Assembly (NCBI GenBank): GCA_002342665.1
Contig: DDQK01000035.1
Coordinates: forward strand, 377 to 64,376
Length of the DNA: 64,000 nucleotides
Source of the DNA: Prevotella sp. UBA2444
GTDB taxonomy: Bacteria; Bacteroidota; Bacteroidia; Bacteroidales; Bacteroidaceae
Reading direction: 5' to 3'
A program made the translations under genes and the position numbers. Under the pieces are notes generated by a model that had not been told where the DNA came from, did not search any database, and worked only from the letters and a program-made list of their open reading frames with translations. This document shows positions 41,631 to 50,965 of this stretch, piece after piece. Within the stretch, counting starts at the first letter, position 1. Each line of letters opens with the position of its first letter.

Positions 41631-43220
41631 ATGAATCAAGAGATAGATAGAAGAAGAACATTTGCGATCATCTCGCACCCTGATGCGGGAAAGACGACGC
41701 TGACGGAGAAGTTCCTGCTCTTCGGAGGACAGATACAGGTAGCAGGAGCCGTCAAGAACAACAAGATCAAGAAGACCGCCACCAGCGACTGGATGGACAT
41801 CGAGAAGCAGCGCGGTATCTCGGTGTCGACCTCGGTGATGGAGTTCGACTACACGCCGGAGGGTAAGGACATCGAGTATAAGGTGAATATCCTCGATACC
41901 CCGGGTCACCAGGACTTTGCCGAGGATACCTTCCGCACGCTGACGGCCGTCGACTCGGCTATCATCGTGGTCGACGGTGCCAAAGGTGTGGAGACACAGA
42001 CCCGTAAGCTGATGACCGTCTGTCGCATGCGCAAGACCCCCGTCATCATCTTTATCAACAAGATGGACCGTGAGGGGCGTGACCCCTTCGACCTGCTCGA
42101 CGAGTTGGAACAGGAACTGGAGATCAAGGTACGCCCGCTATCGTGGCCCATCAATCAGGGAGCGAAATTCAAAGGAGTATACAATATCTACGAGCAGAAA
42201 CTCGACCTCTTCACGCCCGACAAGCAGAGGGTGACGGAGAAGCGCGAAGTGGATGTCAACAGTTCTGAGCTCGACGACATTGTCGGCGAGCAGGATGCCT
42301 CTAAGCTGCGCGAAGACCTCGAACTGGTGGACGGTGTCTATCCGGAGTTCGACGTGGAGACCTACCGTTCTGCTGAGGTGGCTCCTGTGTTCTTTGGCTC
42401 GGCGCTGAACAATTTCGGCGTGCAGGAGCTGTTGAACTGTTTTGTCGAGATCGCCCCCTCTCCGCGGCCCACTAAGGCCGAAGAGCGCGAGGTGGAGCCC
42501 GAGGAGAAGAAATTCACGGGCTTTATCTTCAAGATCACGGCCAACATCGATCCCAACCACCGTTCTTGTATAGCTTTCTGTAAGGTGTGCTCAGGTCAGT
42601 TCCGTCGCAACCAGCCCTATCTGCATGTGCGTCAGGGCAAGACGATGCGCTTCACCTCGCCCACACAGTTCATGGCACAGCGCAAGTCAACCATCGACGA
42701 GGCGTGGCCGGGAGATATCGTGGGCTTGCCTGACACGGGGGGCATCTTCAAGATTGGCGACACGCTCACTGAGGGCGAGCAGCTACACTTCCGCGGACTG
42801 CCCTCGTTCTCCCCGGAACTGTTCAAGTATATCGAGAACGACGACCCCATGAAGTCGAAGCAGCTGCAGAAAGGCATTGACCAGCTGATGGATGAGGGCG
42901 TGGCGCAATTGTTCGTCAACCAGTTCAACAACCGCAAGATTATCGGCACCGTGGGCCAGCTGCAGTTCGAAGTCATCCAGTATCGTTTGGAGAACGAGTA
43001 CAATGCCAAGTGCCGCTGGGAGCCTGTGCATCTGTACAAGGCCTGCTGGATAGAGAGCGATGACGAGCAGGAGTTGGACAACTTCAAGAAGCGCAAGTAT
43101 CAGTATATGGCAAAGGACAAGGAGGGACGCGACGTGTTCCTCGCTGACTCGGGCTATGTGCTGTCGATGGCGCAGGAAGATTTCAAGCACATCAAGTTCC
43201 ATTTTACAAGCGAGTTCTAA
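41631..43220 (+). CDS. prfC: Peptide chain release factor 3
   Basis: The 529-residue GTPase recycles release factors 1 and 2 from the ribosome. The start [18 protein letters not shown] at 41631 is typical; an upstream ATG at 41565 would overlap rfbD and the palindrome. G1 is [10 protein letters not shown]2/switch [18 protein letters not shown]3 DTPGHQDF and G4 [10 protein letters not shown]. The RF3 C-terminal domain ends [15 protein letters not shown]. Length and motifs are normal. It is followed by an outer-membrane protein gene after a short spacer of AGATTAA-type heptads. Confidence 0.97.
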   Translation: MNQEIDRRRTFAIISHPDAGKTTLTEKFLLFGGQIQVAGAVKNNKIKKTATSDWMDIEKQRGISVSTSVMEFDYTPEGKDIEYKVNILDTPGHQDFAEDTFRTLTAVDSAIIVVDGAKGVETQTRKLMTVCRMRKTPVIIFINKMDREGRDPFDLLDELEQELEIKVRPLSWPINQGAKFKGVYNIYEQKLDLFTPDKQRVTEKREVDVNSSELDDIVGEQDASKLREDLELVDGVYPEFDVETYRSAEVAPVFFGSALNNFGVQELLNCFVEIAPSPRPTKAEEREVEPEEKKFTGFIFKITANIDPNHRSCIAFCKVCSGQFRRNQPYLHVRQGKTMRFTSPTQFMAQRKSTIDEAWPGDIVGLPDTGGIFKIGDTLTEGEQLHFRGLPSFSPELFKYIENDDPMKSKQLQKGIDQLMDEGVAQLFVNQFNNRKIIGTVGQLQFEVIQYRLENEYNAKCRWEPVHLYKACWIESDDEQELDNFKKRKYQYMAKDKEGRDVFLADSGYVLSMAQEDFKHIKFHFTSEF

Positions 43221-43251
43221 GAGATTAAAGATTAAGAATTAAAATAAAAAG

Positions 43252-43941
43252 ATGATGAAAAAGTTAATGATGATTGCCGCCATGATGGTGGCTACGGTGA
43301 CAGCCAGTGCACAGTTTGAGCCTGGTACTTTCTCGCTCCAGCCTAAGTTGGGCGGTACGGGAGCCATGTTGAGCAATATGCCTGTACTCGATACCCAGGG
43401 TGCGGGTGGAGTCAACCTGAAGTCGGACAAGACGGCCACGGGCGGCTTCATTATCGGTGGCGAAGCAGAATATCAGTTTACTAAAGTCTTCAGCCTTGCT
43501 GCTGGTGTGAACTATGCCCAGCAGGGATGTGGCTGGAAGGACAAGTCGTTCAGCGTCAATGGCGTGAGCGCCGACTTGAAGGATGCCAAGATAGAACTGG
43601 GCTATGTCAATGTGCCCATCGTGGCCAATGCCTATCTCTTCAAAGGCTTTGCCCTGAAGGCCGGTGTGCAGTTCGGATTCCTCACCAGTGCCAAGATGAA
43701 GTTCACCATCAAAGCTGAACAGGGGGGCCTCAACCAGACGGTCAATAATGATGTGAGCATCAAGGACGGCTGTGAAAAGATGGACATCGCCATCCCCGTG
43801 GGTGTCAGCTATCAGTTCAAGGTACCCATCGTCATCGATGCCCGTTACAACATCGGCCTGAAGAATGTCAGCAAGGAAAGCGGTGAGAACTTCAAGAACC
43901 AGGTGTTCCAGATTACCGTTGGCTATAAGTTCGCTCTCTAA
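43252..43941 (+). CDS. Outer-membrane beta-barrel protein (PorT-like)
   Basis: The 229-residue protein has a signal peptide (cut near ASAQFE) and alternating-strand segments with aromatic girdles, such as GGFIIGGEAEYQFTKVFSLAAGVNYAQQG, ending VFQITVGYKFAL. It matches the broad outer-membrane beta-barrel domain group (PorT/OmpW-like) of Bacteroidota. The function is not defined: structural porin or assembly role are both possible. Its stop codon is directly followed by the ATG of the Sua5 gene, so the two are translationally coupled. Confidence 0.85.
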   Translation: MMKKLMMIAAMMVATVTASAQFEPGTFSLQPKLGGTGAMLSNMPVLDTQGAGGVNLKSDKTATGGFIIGGEAEYQFTKVFSLAAGVNYAQQGCGWKDKSFSVNGVSADLKDAKIELGYVNVPIVANAYLFKGFALKAGVQFGFLTSAKMKFTIKAEQGGLNQTVNNDVSIKDGCEKMDIAIPVGVSYQFKVPIVIDARYNIGLKNVSKESGENFKNQVFQITVGYKFAL

Positions 43942-44565
43942 ATGACACGTGAACAAGATATCAAGAATGCCGTTGAGACGATGCGGCGGGGTGGGGTGAT
44001 ACTCTACCCGACGGACACCGTGTGGGGCATCGGCTGCGATGCCACCAATGCTGAGGCCGTGAAGCGCGTCTATGAGATCAAGCAGCGCGACGACTCCAAG
44101 GCGCTCATCTGCCTGGTGGACTCTGATGCACGTATGCAGCGCTATTTCCGTCAGGTGCCCGATGTGGCGTGGCAGCTGATAGACAGTCTGAAAGAGGTCG
44201 GGGATTGCAAATCCCCAACAACGGATCACAAATCCCCAACAACGGCCAAGCCCACGACACTGATACTCGACGGTGCCATCAACCTGGCAGAGAATCTGAT
44301 TGCCGAGGACGGCTCTGTGGGTATGCGTATCACCAGTGAGCCCTTCTCGAAGGAACTCTGCTACCGTTTCCAGAAGGCCATCGTCTCTACTTCTGCCAAT
44401 ATCAGTGGCGAGCCCGCTGCTCAGAACTACTGCGACATCGACCCTCGTATCATCGAGGCTGTCGACTATGTCTGCTGGAGTCGCCGTCAGGAGCATAAAC
44501 CCCACAAGCCCTCAGCCATCATCAAGCTGAAGGAGAATGGCGAGGTAACGATTATCAGGAAATGA
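43942..44565 (+). CDS. tsaC: L-threonylcarbamoyladenylate synthase, with a repeat insertion
   Basis: The 207-residue YrdC/Sua5 domain protein makes threonylcarbamoyl-AMP for the universal t6A tRNA modification. Signatures are GGVILYPTDTVWGIGCDATN, KQRDDSKALICLVDS and GSVGMRITSEPF plus STSANISGEPA. Between LIDSLKEVGD and KPTTLILDGA lie about 15 extra residues CKSPTTDHKSPTTA encoded by a 21-bp direct repeat; relatives have a short loop there. It overlaps the ClC gene by 4 nt. Function is judged intact because all binding motifs are present. Confidence 0.92.
   Translation: MTREQDIKNAVETMRRGGVILYPTDTVWGIGCDATNAEAVKRVYEIKQRDDSKALICLVDSDARMQRYFRQVPDVAWQLIDSLKEVGDCKSPTTDHKSPTTAKPTTLILDGAINLAENLIAEDGSVGMRITSEPFSKELCYRFQKAIVSTSANISGEPAAQNYCDIDPRIIEAVDYVCWSRRQEHKPHKPSAIIKLKENGEVTIIRK
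44208..44245. repeat. 21-bp periodic direct repeat inserted in tsaC
   Basis: The 17-mer CAAATCCCCAACAACGG occurs at 44208-44224 and 44229-44245. The left copy is preceded by GGGGATTG, making a local palindrome with AAATCCCC. The tract encodes the heptapeptide pattern (D)xKSPTT twice. Confidence 0.85.
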
Positions 44566-46367
44566 ACAGCGAGGCAGCGATAGACAGAAAGCCAACGATG
44601 CTGGAGCGCCTGCACGAATGGCGCGTGGAGCACGTCAGCGAGAGGATGTTCATGATCATCCTCGCACTCGTCGTGGGCTTCTTCGCCGCTGTTGCTGCCT
44701 ATTCCCTCCACTGGATCATCAATCAGATCGTGATGCTGCTCACCAGTCAGTTCAATCGGACGGGAGCCAACTGGCTCTATCTGGTCTATCCTGTGGTGGG
44801 CATCTATCTCACGTCGCTCTTTGTGCGCTTCATCGTCAAGGACAATATTTCGCACGGTATCACCCGTATCCTCTATGCCATCTCGTCGAACAAGTCGCGG
44901 CTGAAGTCCCACAACTGTTGGTCGTCTGTCATTGCTTCGGCCATCACCATCGGCTTCGGCGGATCAGTGGGAGCCGAGGCCCCCATCGTGCTTACCGGCT
45001 CTGCCATCGGCTCAAATCTCGGGCAGGTGTTCCATCTTGATCGTAAGATGCTGATGACGCTGGTGGGCTGTGGCGCAGCCGGAGCCATTGCAGGCATCTT
45101 CAAGGCTCCGATAGCGGGACTGGTCTTTACGCTCGAAGTGCTGATGATCGATATGACGATGTCGGCCCTCTTGCCTATCCTGGTGTCGTGTGTGACGGCT
45201 ACCTGCTTCACCTATATCTTCAGCGGCGATGCCTCACTGTTCTCGTTCCATCTCGACAGCGAGTGGTCGGTGCAGCGTACTCCAGCCTGTGTGCTGCTGG
45301 GCATTACCTGTGGTCTGGTGTCGCTTTACTTCATCCGTATGATGAGTTTCTGCGAGGGCATCTTCGCCCGCTATACCCATCCTCATGTCCGACTGGCCAT
45401 CGGGGGCAGCATCCTGAGTCTGCTCATCTTCCTGTTCCCCGCTCTCTACGGCGAAGGTTACATCAGTATCAACATGCTGTTGAACGGCCGCACGGAAGCT
45501 GACTGGAACCAGATACTGAACAACTCGCTCTTCTCTGGTCAGGGCAACTTGCTGTTGGGATATATTGCGCTGGTGATTCTGACCAAGGTTGTGGCCACCT
45601 CTGCCACGAATGGCGGTGGAGGCTGCGGCGGTACCTTTGCACCCAGCCTCTTCGTGGGCTGCTTCACAGGCTTCCTCTTCTCGCGGCTGTGGAACATCCA
45701 CGAGATAGGTGTCTACATCCCGGAGAAGAATTTTGCCCTGATGGGCATGGCCGGTGTGATGTCGGGCGTGATGCATGCCCCGCTGACGGGCATGTTCCTC
45801 ATTGCCGAGCTGACGGGGGGCTACAGTCTGCTGATGCCGCTGATGATTGTCTCTGTAGCATCTTACCTGACCATCATCATCTTCGAACCCCATAGTATCT
45901 ATGGCTCTCGTCTGGCCAAACAGGGAAAACTCCTCACTCACCATACCGATCATGCTGTGCTGACGCTGATGAACCTCGACTCCGTGATAGAGCGCGACTA
46001 CCTCAGTGTAACTCCCGATATGGAACTGGGGCAGATCGTCCACAAGATCAGTCGCAGCCAGTCGTCAGTGCTTCCGGTACTTAATGCCGAGGGTGTATTG
46101 CTGGGCGAGGTAGAGATTATGAAGATACGTAATGTGGTGTTCCGCACCGAACTCTATCACCATTTCAAGGCCAGACAGCTGATGGTGGAGCCTAAGGCCA
46201 CACTGCTGGAGTCGACACCGATGGCTGAGGTGATGCGTACGTTCGATGAGACGCGTGCCGACTGGTTGCCCGTTCTCGATGCCGACCAGCATCTGAAGGG
46301 CTATATCTCTCGTCAGCGTATCTATACGATGTACCGCAAGATGGTAGCCGACATGTCTGAAGATTGA
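44562..46367 (+). CDS. ClC-family chloride channel/antiporter with CBS domain pair
   Basis: The 601-residue inner-membrane protein has a ClC core (about residues 20-440) and two CBS domains (about 460-595; YLSVTPDMELGQIVHK and MVEPKATLLESTPMAEVM). The gating-glutamate motif reads GSVGAEAPIV (about 132-141), where the usual GREGP or GKEGP is altered but Glu is kept, and the third motif is GGTFAPSLFVG. The first anion-selectivity motif GSGIP is not recognisable: the equivalent stretch reads NISHGITRIL. Transport stoichiometry and ion preference may therefore differ. Its stop codon is inside an octad-repeat tract that runs to the fmt start. Confidence 0.9.
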   Translation: MNSEAAIDRKPTMLERLHEWRVEHVSERMFMIILALVVGFFAAVAAYSLHWIINQIVMLLTSQFNRTGANWLYLVYPVVGIYLTSLFVRFIVKDNISHGITRILYAISSNKSRLKSHNCWSSVIASAITIGFGGSVGAEAPIVLTGSAIGSNLGQVFHLDRKMLMTLVGCGAAGAIAGIFKAPIAGLVFTLEVLMIDMTMSALLPILVSCVTATCFTYIFSGDASLFSFHLDSEWSVQRTPACVLLGITCGLVSLYFIRMMSFCEGIFARYTHPHVRLAIGGSILSLLIFLFPALYGEGYISINMLLNGRTEADWNQILNNSLFSGQGNLLLGYIALVILTKVVATSATNGGGGCGGTFAPSLFVGCFTGFLFSRLWNIHEIGVYIPEKNFALMGMAGVMSGVMHAPLTGMFLIAELTGGYSLLMPLMIVSVASYLTIIIFEPHSIYGSRLAKQGKLLTHHTDHAVLTLMNLDSVIERDYLSVTPDMELGQIVHKISRSQSSVLPVLNAEGVLLGEVEIMKIRNVVFRTELYHHFKARQLMVEPKATLLESTPMAEVMRTFDETRADWLPVLDADQHLKGYISRQRIYTMYRKMVADMSED

Positions 46368-46457
46368 GAGATTGAGAGATTGAGAGATTGAGAAATTGAG
46401 AAATTGAGAGATTGAGAGATTGAGAAATTGAGAGATTGAGAAATTGAGAGAATGAGA
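46362..46457. repeat. Twelve-unit octad repeat spanning the ClC-fmt junction
   Basis: Units GATTGAGA or AATTGAGA repeat without break from 46362; the last unit is GAATGAGA. The first unit supplies the ClC stop codon (TGA 46365-46367) and the last supplies the fmt start (ATG 46452), so the intergenic gap is pure repeat. TGA occurs in all three frames. Confidence 0.92.
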
Positions 46458-47432
46458 AAGAAAGATTTGCGAATCGTATTCATGGGCACACCGGAATTTG
46501 CCGTGGCGACACTGAGAGCACTGGTGGAGAATGAATATAACGTTGTGGCAGTGGTGACACAGCCCGACAAGCCTGTGGGCAGGCATCAGAATGAGTTGCA
46601 ACCCTCGGAAGTGAAGAAATTCGCCTTGGAGCACCAACTGCCTGTGCTGCAGCCAGTGAAGATGAAAGATCCGGAGTTCGTGGAACAGCTGCGTAGCTTC
46701 GGAGCCAATCTGCAGGTCGTGGTAGCCTTCCGCATGTTGCCGGAAGTGGTGTGGGCGATGCCGGAGTATGGCACATTCAACGTGCACGCCGCATTGTTGC
46801 CCGAGTACCGTGGTGCCGCCCCAATCAACTGGGCCATCATCAATGGTGAGAAGCAGACGGGTGTCACCACCTTCTTCCTCGATCACGACATCGATACAGG
46901 CCGCATTATCATGCAGAAGCCTTTTGATATTCCCTTCGATGCAGATGTGGAATACGTCTACAACGGACTGATGCAACTGGGTGCGGACATCTGTCTGGAG
47001 ACGCTTGAAAAAGTGGTTTCCTCCGATGGACATCCCGACTCAATACCCCAAGAACAGCTGATCACTGCCGGATGCGAGTTGCATGCTGCTCCTAAGATAT
47101 TCAAGGAGACTTGCGAGATATGCTGGAACCAGCCAGCAGAGCGTGTCTATCATTTCGTCAGAGGCCTTAGTCCTGTGCCGGCAGCGTGGACAACCCTCTG
47201 TGATGCCAACGGCAGGCAGACCATCCTGAAGATATACAAGGCAGCACTGACGGAGAAAACCACACAGGCTGCTCCCGGCACCATCGTCGTCGACAACAGA
47301 TGCCTGTATATCGCAGCCCAGGGAGGTGAACTCCTCCAGATTCTTGAGCTCCAGCTGGCAGGCAAGAAACGCATGTCGGCACGAGATTTTCTCAACGGCA
47401 ATAAAAATTTTGAGTCTTACATAATAAAATGA
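46452..47432 (+). CDS. fmt: Methionyl-tRNA formyltransferase
   Basis: The 326-residue enzyme formylates initiator Met-tRNA. Signatures are IVFMGTPEFAVATLRAL, the catalytic triad region FNVHAALLPEYRGAAPINWA with Asn and His, and DIDTGRIIMQ with the third catalytic residue Asp. The C-terminal OB-fold part (RQTILKIYKAAL; GELLQILELQLAGKKRM) is present. The ATG derives from the final unit of the octad repeat. Length is normal. Confidence 0.96.
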   Translation: MRKKDLRIVFMGTPEFAVATLRALVENEYNVVAVVTQPDKPVGRHQNELQPSEVKKFALEHQLPVLQPVKMKDPEFVEQLRSFGANLQVVVAFRMLPEVVWAMPEYGTFNVHAALLPEYRGAAPINWAIINGEKQTGVTTFFLDHDIDTGRIIMQKPFDIPFDADVEYVYNGLMQLGADICLETLEKVVSSDGHPDSIPQEQLITAGCELHAAPKIFKETCEICWNQPAERVYHFVRGLSPVPAAWTTLCDANGRQTILKIYKAALTEKTTQAAPGTIVVDNRCLYIAAQGGELLQILELQLAGKKRMSARDFLNGNKNFESYIIK

Positions 47433-47479
47433 GTCGTCCATGCGTTACTATGGTATATAACATTTTAAAAATATTGCCT

Positions 47480-47620
47480 ATGACGCATTTTACTCCAGAC
47501 GACGTATTGTCAAACTTTACTGAAAAAATCCAGCCCAAGGCTCTGACCCTTGAAATCATCCGTCAGATAGCACATGCCTATCATGGTGAGTCTAAGACCG
47601 ATAAGCTGGTTCTGAACTGA
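47480..47620 (+). CDS. Small conserved-looking protein before rpe
   Basis: A 46-residue frame starts MTHFTPDDVLSNFTEKIQPK at 47480 and ends 1 nt before the rpe ATG. It has one amphipathic helix (TLEIIRQIAHAYHGE) and no signal peptide. The tight coupling to rpe and the sense-like codon usage support a real gene; a longer reading from 47429 would overlap fmt. I recall short Bacteroidota proteins with an IRQIAxxY core but cannot name a family. Function unknown. Confidence 0.55.
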   Translation: MTHFTPDDVLSNFTEKIQPKALTLEIIRQIAHAYHGESKTDKLVLN

Positions 47621-47621
47621 T

Positions 47622-48269
47622 ATGACGAAAGTATCCCCTTCATTACTCGCTGCCGATTTTCTGCACCTCGACCGCGAAATTGACATGATCAACCGCAGTG
47701 AGGCCGACTGGCTCCACCTCGATGTGATGGACGGCTCGTTCGTTCCCAACATCTCCTTTGGATTCCCCGTGCTCGAAGCTGTGGCCAAAGCCTGCAAGAA
47801 ACCCCTCGATGTTCACTACATGATAGAGAGTCCAGAGCGCTACATCAAGCAGACGGCCAAGCTCGGTGCTATGATGATGAATGTCCACTACGAGGCTTGC
47901 GTCCATTTACACCGCACGGTACAGGAAATCCATGATGCCGGCATGAAAGCCGCAGTCACCCTCAATCCTTCGACGCCTGTCTGTGTGCTGGAGGATATCC
48001 TTGGCGATGTCGAGATGGTGCTGCTCATGAGTGTCAATCCCGGTTTCGGAGGACAGAAGTTCATTGAGAACACGATTGCCAAGACCAAGCGCCTGCGCCA
48101 GATGATAGCAGAACAGGGACTTCAGACGCTCATTGAGGTTGATGGCGGCGTGCAGGGAGAGACGGCTCCACGCCTCGTTGCTGCCGGTGTCGATGTGCTC
48201 GTCAGTGGCAGCTATGTGTTTGGGGCTTCCGACCCGCTGAAGGTTATCAGCAGTCTCCGTTCACTCTAA
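47622..48269 (+). CDS. rpe: Ribulose-phosphate 3-epimerase
   Basis: The 215-residue TIM-barrel enzyme interconverts ribulose-5-P and xylulose-5-P in the pentose phosphate pathway. The metal and catalytic motifs are LLAADFLHLDREI, LHLDVMDGSFVPNISFG, DVHYMI, MSVNPGFGGQKF and EVDGGVQGETAP. Length is standard. Its last 9 nt overlap, tail to tail, the ECF sigma factor gene on the other strand. Confidence 0.96.
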   Translation: MTKVSPSLLAADFLHLDREIDMINRSEADWLHLDVMDGSFVPNISFGFPVLEAVAKACKKPLDVHYMIESPERYIKQTAKLGAMMMNVHYEACVHLHRTVQEIHDAGMKAAVTLNPSTPVCVLEDILGDVEMVLLMSVNPGFGGQKFIENTIAKTKRLRQMIAEQGLQTLIEVDGGVQGETAPRLVAAGVDVLVSGSYVFGASDPLKVISSLRSL

Positions 48270-48857
48270 GGTCAGATTGACGTGGTGCTGGCGCGACAGC
48301 CGGCGCAGGTTATTGATGGCGTAGCGCATGCGCCCCAGTGCGGTGTTGATGCTGACGCCTGTCACTTTGGCTATGTCCTTGAAGGGCATGTCCTCGAAGT
48401 AGCGCATGTACACCACCTCCCGCTGGTTGTCGGGCAGGGCGTTCACCAGGCGCCTCACGTCGCTCAGTACCTGCTGGTTCGACATGTTACGTTCGTGGTC
48501 CATCTCCAGTACCGAAGCTACCTTCAAGTTCTGCAGGTCTTTGTCCCTGGGTGTCTCCACGATGTGACAGCTCTTCAGGTCCCGATAGTGGTCGATAATC
48601 ACGTTGTGGGCGATACGGGATATCCAGAACATGAATTTACCACTCACCTTGTATTGGCCGTTGTGCATCTTGGTGATGGCTTTGACGAATGTCTCCTGAA
48701 AGAAGTCATTGGCCAGCTCCTCGTCCTTTACCATAAACAGGATGTAGGCGAAGAGCTTGTCTTTTATACGACTGAGCAATTCATCGAAAGCTCTGTTATT
48801 ACCATCTAGATAAAGCAATGCCAACTGTTCGTCGGACATTTCTTTCCATGTACTCAT
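48261..48857 (-). CDS. ECF-type RNA polymerase sigma factor
   Basis: The 198-residue protein has sigma region 2 (FDELLSRIKDKLFAYILFMVKDEELANDFFQETFVKA) and region 4 (ALPDNQREVVYMRYFEDMPFKDIAKVTGVSINTALGRMRYAI) with a helix-turn-helix. It belongs to the short ECF group; no anti-sigma factor gene adjoins it, so its control is not visible here. It has a consensus two-box promoter recognised by the housekeeping sigma. The regulon cannot be predicted; the gene overlaps rpe by 9 nt at the 3' end. Confidence 0.93.
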   Translation of the reverse strand: MSTWKEMSDEQLALLYLDGNNRAFDELLSRIKDKLFAYILFMVKDEELANDFFQETFVKAITKMHNGQYKVSGKFMFWISRIAHNVIIDHYRDLKSCHIVETPRDKDLQNLKVASVLEMDHERNMSNQQVLSDVRRLVNALPDNQREVVYMRYFEDMPFKDIAKVTGVSINTALGRMRYAINNLRRLSRQHHVNLTLE

Positions 48858-48930
48858 ACGAATCTCTAATTAGTATTGAGTATAGCTGTTTCGATAGGCA
48901 ATAATAGTTTAATGAGTTAATAATCGGGGG

Positions 48931-48962
48931 CAAAAGTAGGAATTTTTTCCCGAACCACCAAA
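48931..48962 (-). promoter_or_regulatory. Promoter of the ECF sigma factor gene
   Basis: Minus-strand TACTTTTG (48931-48938) and TTTG (48959-48962), 20 nt apart. Confidence 0.8.
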
Positions 48963-49001
48963 AAAAAAGATGAAAAACTGTGCTGTTTGGTGCTTTTTTA
49001 T

Positions 49002-49009
49002 TACTTTTG
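49002..49009 (+). promoter_or_regulatory. -7 box of the kinase/nucleotidyltransferase gene
   Basis: TACTTTTG lies 15 nt before the ATG at 49025; the nearest upstream TTTG is only 12 nt away, so no proper -33 box is seen. Confidence 0.5.
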
Positions 49010-49024
49010 CGGCATAAAACTTAA

Positions 49025-50965
49025 ATGTATATGATGAAATTATTCGTTCCCGGACGCCTGTGTCTGTTTGGCGAACATACCGACTGGGCTGGTCATTACC
49101 GTACGATGAATGCCGACATCGCTCCTGGCGCAGCTATCGTAACAGGTATCGAACAAGGTATCTATGCCGAAGTAGAGAAGTCGAGCATCTTCGAGCTGTA
49201 TAGCACGGCTCCTGAGATCAAGAATGTGTGGCAGGATTTCTCCTGTCGTATGGACGAAACGGAGCTGAAGCGCATCGCCAAGTCAGGTTCCTTCTTCTGC
49301 TATTGTGCCGGAGTGGCTTCTTATATGCTGGAATGGTACAAGGTAGGCGGTGTGCGCATCAAGATTACCGACATGACGCTCCCCATGAAGAGCGGACTCT
49401 CCAGCTCAGCTGCCATCTGCGTGCTTGTCGCGCGTGCATTCAATCTTTTATATGGTCTGAATCTCAACACACTGGGCGAGATGAACATTGCCTATCTGGG
49501 CGAACTGCGTACCTCCAGCCGTTGCGGACGTCTGGACCAGGCCTGTGCCTTCGGTGTGAAGCCAAACTTGATGACTTTCGACGGCGATGAGATCGAGGTG
49601 CGTTCCCTCAATGTCAAGAAGCATCTCTACTGGGTGTTTGCCGACCTCTGCGCTGAGAAGGACACCATCCGTATCCTTTCAGACCTCAACAAGGCCTATC
49701 CCTTCCCCAACAGCGATGCCGAGCGTGCTGAGCATGAGGCTCTCGGAAAACTTAATCTGGAAATCGTAGAGCGAGCCGTCAAGTGTATGGCCGAGGGCAA
49801 TGCCCAGGAGCTGGGTGCCCTCATGACGGAGGCCGAGAGAATATTCGATGATATGGTGGCTCCCATGTCGCCTGCCCTGAGTTCGCCCAAACTCCATAGC
49901 GTGCTGCACGACCCTCAGATCCAGCCCATGGTGTGGGGTGGTAAGGGGGTGGGCTCCCATGGCGACGGTTCCGTGCAGTTCCTCGCCCGCAGCGAAGACG
50001 ATCAGCAGCGACTCGTAGACTATCTCAACGAACGTGGCATGAAGGCTTATAAATTGACATTGAAGCCTGTCCACACCGTGCGCAAGGCTATCATTCCTGT
50101 GGCTGGCTTCGGCACTCGTCTCTATCCTGCCACAAGGGCCCTGAAGAAAGATTTTTTCCCCATCCCCTGTCCCGACGGTATGGTGCGCCCTGTCATCCTC
50201 ATTCTCCTGGAAGAACTGGTCAAGAGTGGTATAGAGGATATCTGCCTCGTGCTGGGGTCCGAGGAGGAGCGTCAGCAGTATTCTGACTATTTCGAGCGAC
50301 CTCTTCCTGAAGAGCATCTGCGCAAGCTCAACAGCGAGGCCCAGGAGATGGAAGCCCGCATCCTTGATATCGGCAAGCGGCTCCACTACGTCTATCAGAA
50401 GGAGAAGCGCGGTTTTGGCCACGCTGTCTATCAGGCAGCGCAGTTTGCCGGCAATGAACCCGTATTGCTCCTGTTGGGCGATACCATCTACCGCAGCAAT
50501 TCCAACAAGCCCTGTGCCCTTCAGATGGTTGAGGAATACGAGCGTTACAATCAGCTGATGGTGAGCATCCATCCCGTACCTCTGGCTGATGTCAGTCATT
50601 ACGGCATCCTCTCTGGTGTCTGGGAGGACAAGGATCGCTCGCGCCTCAGTGTCTCGGTGATGTGCGAGAAACCCAAGCCTAGCTATGCCGAGGAGTTCCT
50701 CGGAGTACGCAACAAGTCCGGTGTGCGTGAGTATTACAGCGTGTTCGGACAGTATATCCTCACGCCCGAGGTGTTCTCACAACTGCATGAGGATATTATG
50801 CAGAAGGAAATCGATGGCGATCATGTCAGTGAGATAGAACTGACCTCTGCGCTGGAGGCTGTCCGCCAGCGTAGTGGTATGATGGGGGTGCGTCTCGACG
50901 GACGCATGTATGATATGGGAAATCCAGTGGCTCTGCGCCGCTGTGTCGAGGAATACGCTATTTGA
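49025..50965 (+). CDS. Fused GHMP sugar kinase and sugar-1-phosphate nucleotidyltransferase
   Basis: The 646-residue protein joins two enzymes. Residues 1 to about 350 are a GHMP kinase of galactokinase type: [13 protein letters not shown] is the sugar signature and [16 protein letters not shown] the ATP loop; [17 protein letters not shown] is motif 3. Residues about 353-646 are a GalU-type nucleotidyltransferase with [15 protein letters not shown], followed by LKKDFFPI where GalU has a Pro-Lys-Glu motif, and [11 protein letters not shown] plus LLLGDTIY. A kinase making a sugar-1-phosphate and a transferase making the NDP-sugar would give a one-protein salvage route, in the opposite domain order to the fucokinase/GDP-fucose pyrophosphorylase Fkp. 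The sugar (galactose, arabinose or a uronic acid from pectin) is not known. The 3' end overlaps rfbA by 8 nt, tail to tail. Confidence 0.88.
   Translation: MYMMKLFVPGRLCLFGEHTDWAGHYRTMNADIAPGAAIVTGIEQGIYAEVEKSSIFELYSTAPEIKNVWQDFSCRMDETELKRIAKSGSFFCYCAGVASYMLEWYKVGGVRIKITDMTLPMKSGLSSSAAICVLVARAFNLLYGLNLNTLGEMNIAYLGELRTSSRCGRLDQACAFGVKPNLMTFDGDEIEVRSLNVKKHLYWVFADLCAEKDTIRILSDLNKAYPFPNSDAERAEHEALGKLNLEIVERAVKCMAEGNAQELGALMTEAERIFDDMVAPMSPALSSPKLHSVLHDPQIQPMVWGGKGVGSHGDGSVQFLARSEDDQQRLVDYLNERGMKAYKLTLKPVHTVRKAIIPVAGFGTRLYPATRALKKDFFPIPCPDGMVRPVILILLEELVKSGIEDICLVLGSEEERQQYSDYFERPLPEEHLRKLNSEAQEMEARILDIGKRLHYVYQKEKRGFGHAVYQAAQFAGNEPVLLLLGDTIYRSNSNKPCALQMVEEYERYNQLMVSIHPVPLADVSHYGILSGVWEDKDRSRLSVSVMCEKPKPSYAEEFLGVRNKSGVREYYSVFGQYILTPEVFSQLHEDIMQKEIDGDHVSEIELTSALEAVRQRSGMMGVRLDGRMYDMGNPVALRRCVEEYAI

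Noticed and set aside
43264..44505. 413-residue minus-strand frame over the OMP and tsaC genes
   Set aside because: It spans two well-supported genes on the other strand and has no family match.
46065..47033. Minus-strand frame with repeated LNFSISQSLN
   Set aside because: It merely reads the octad array 46362-46457 and the antisense of ClC and fmt.
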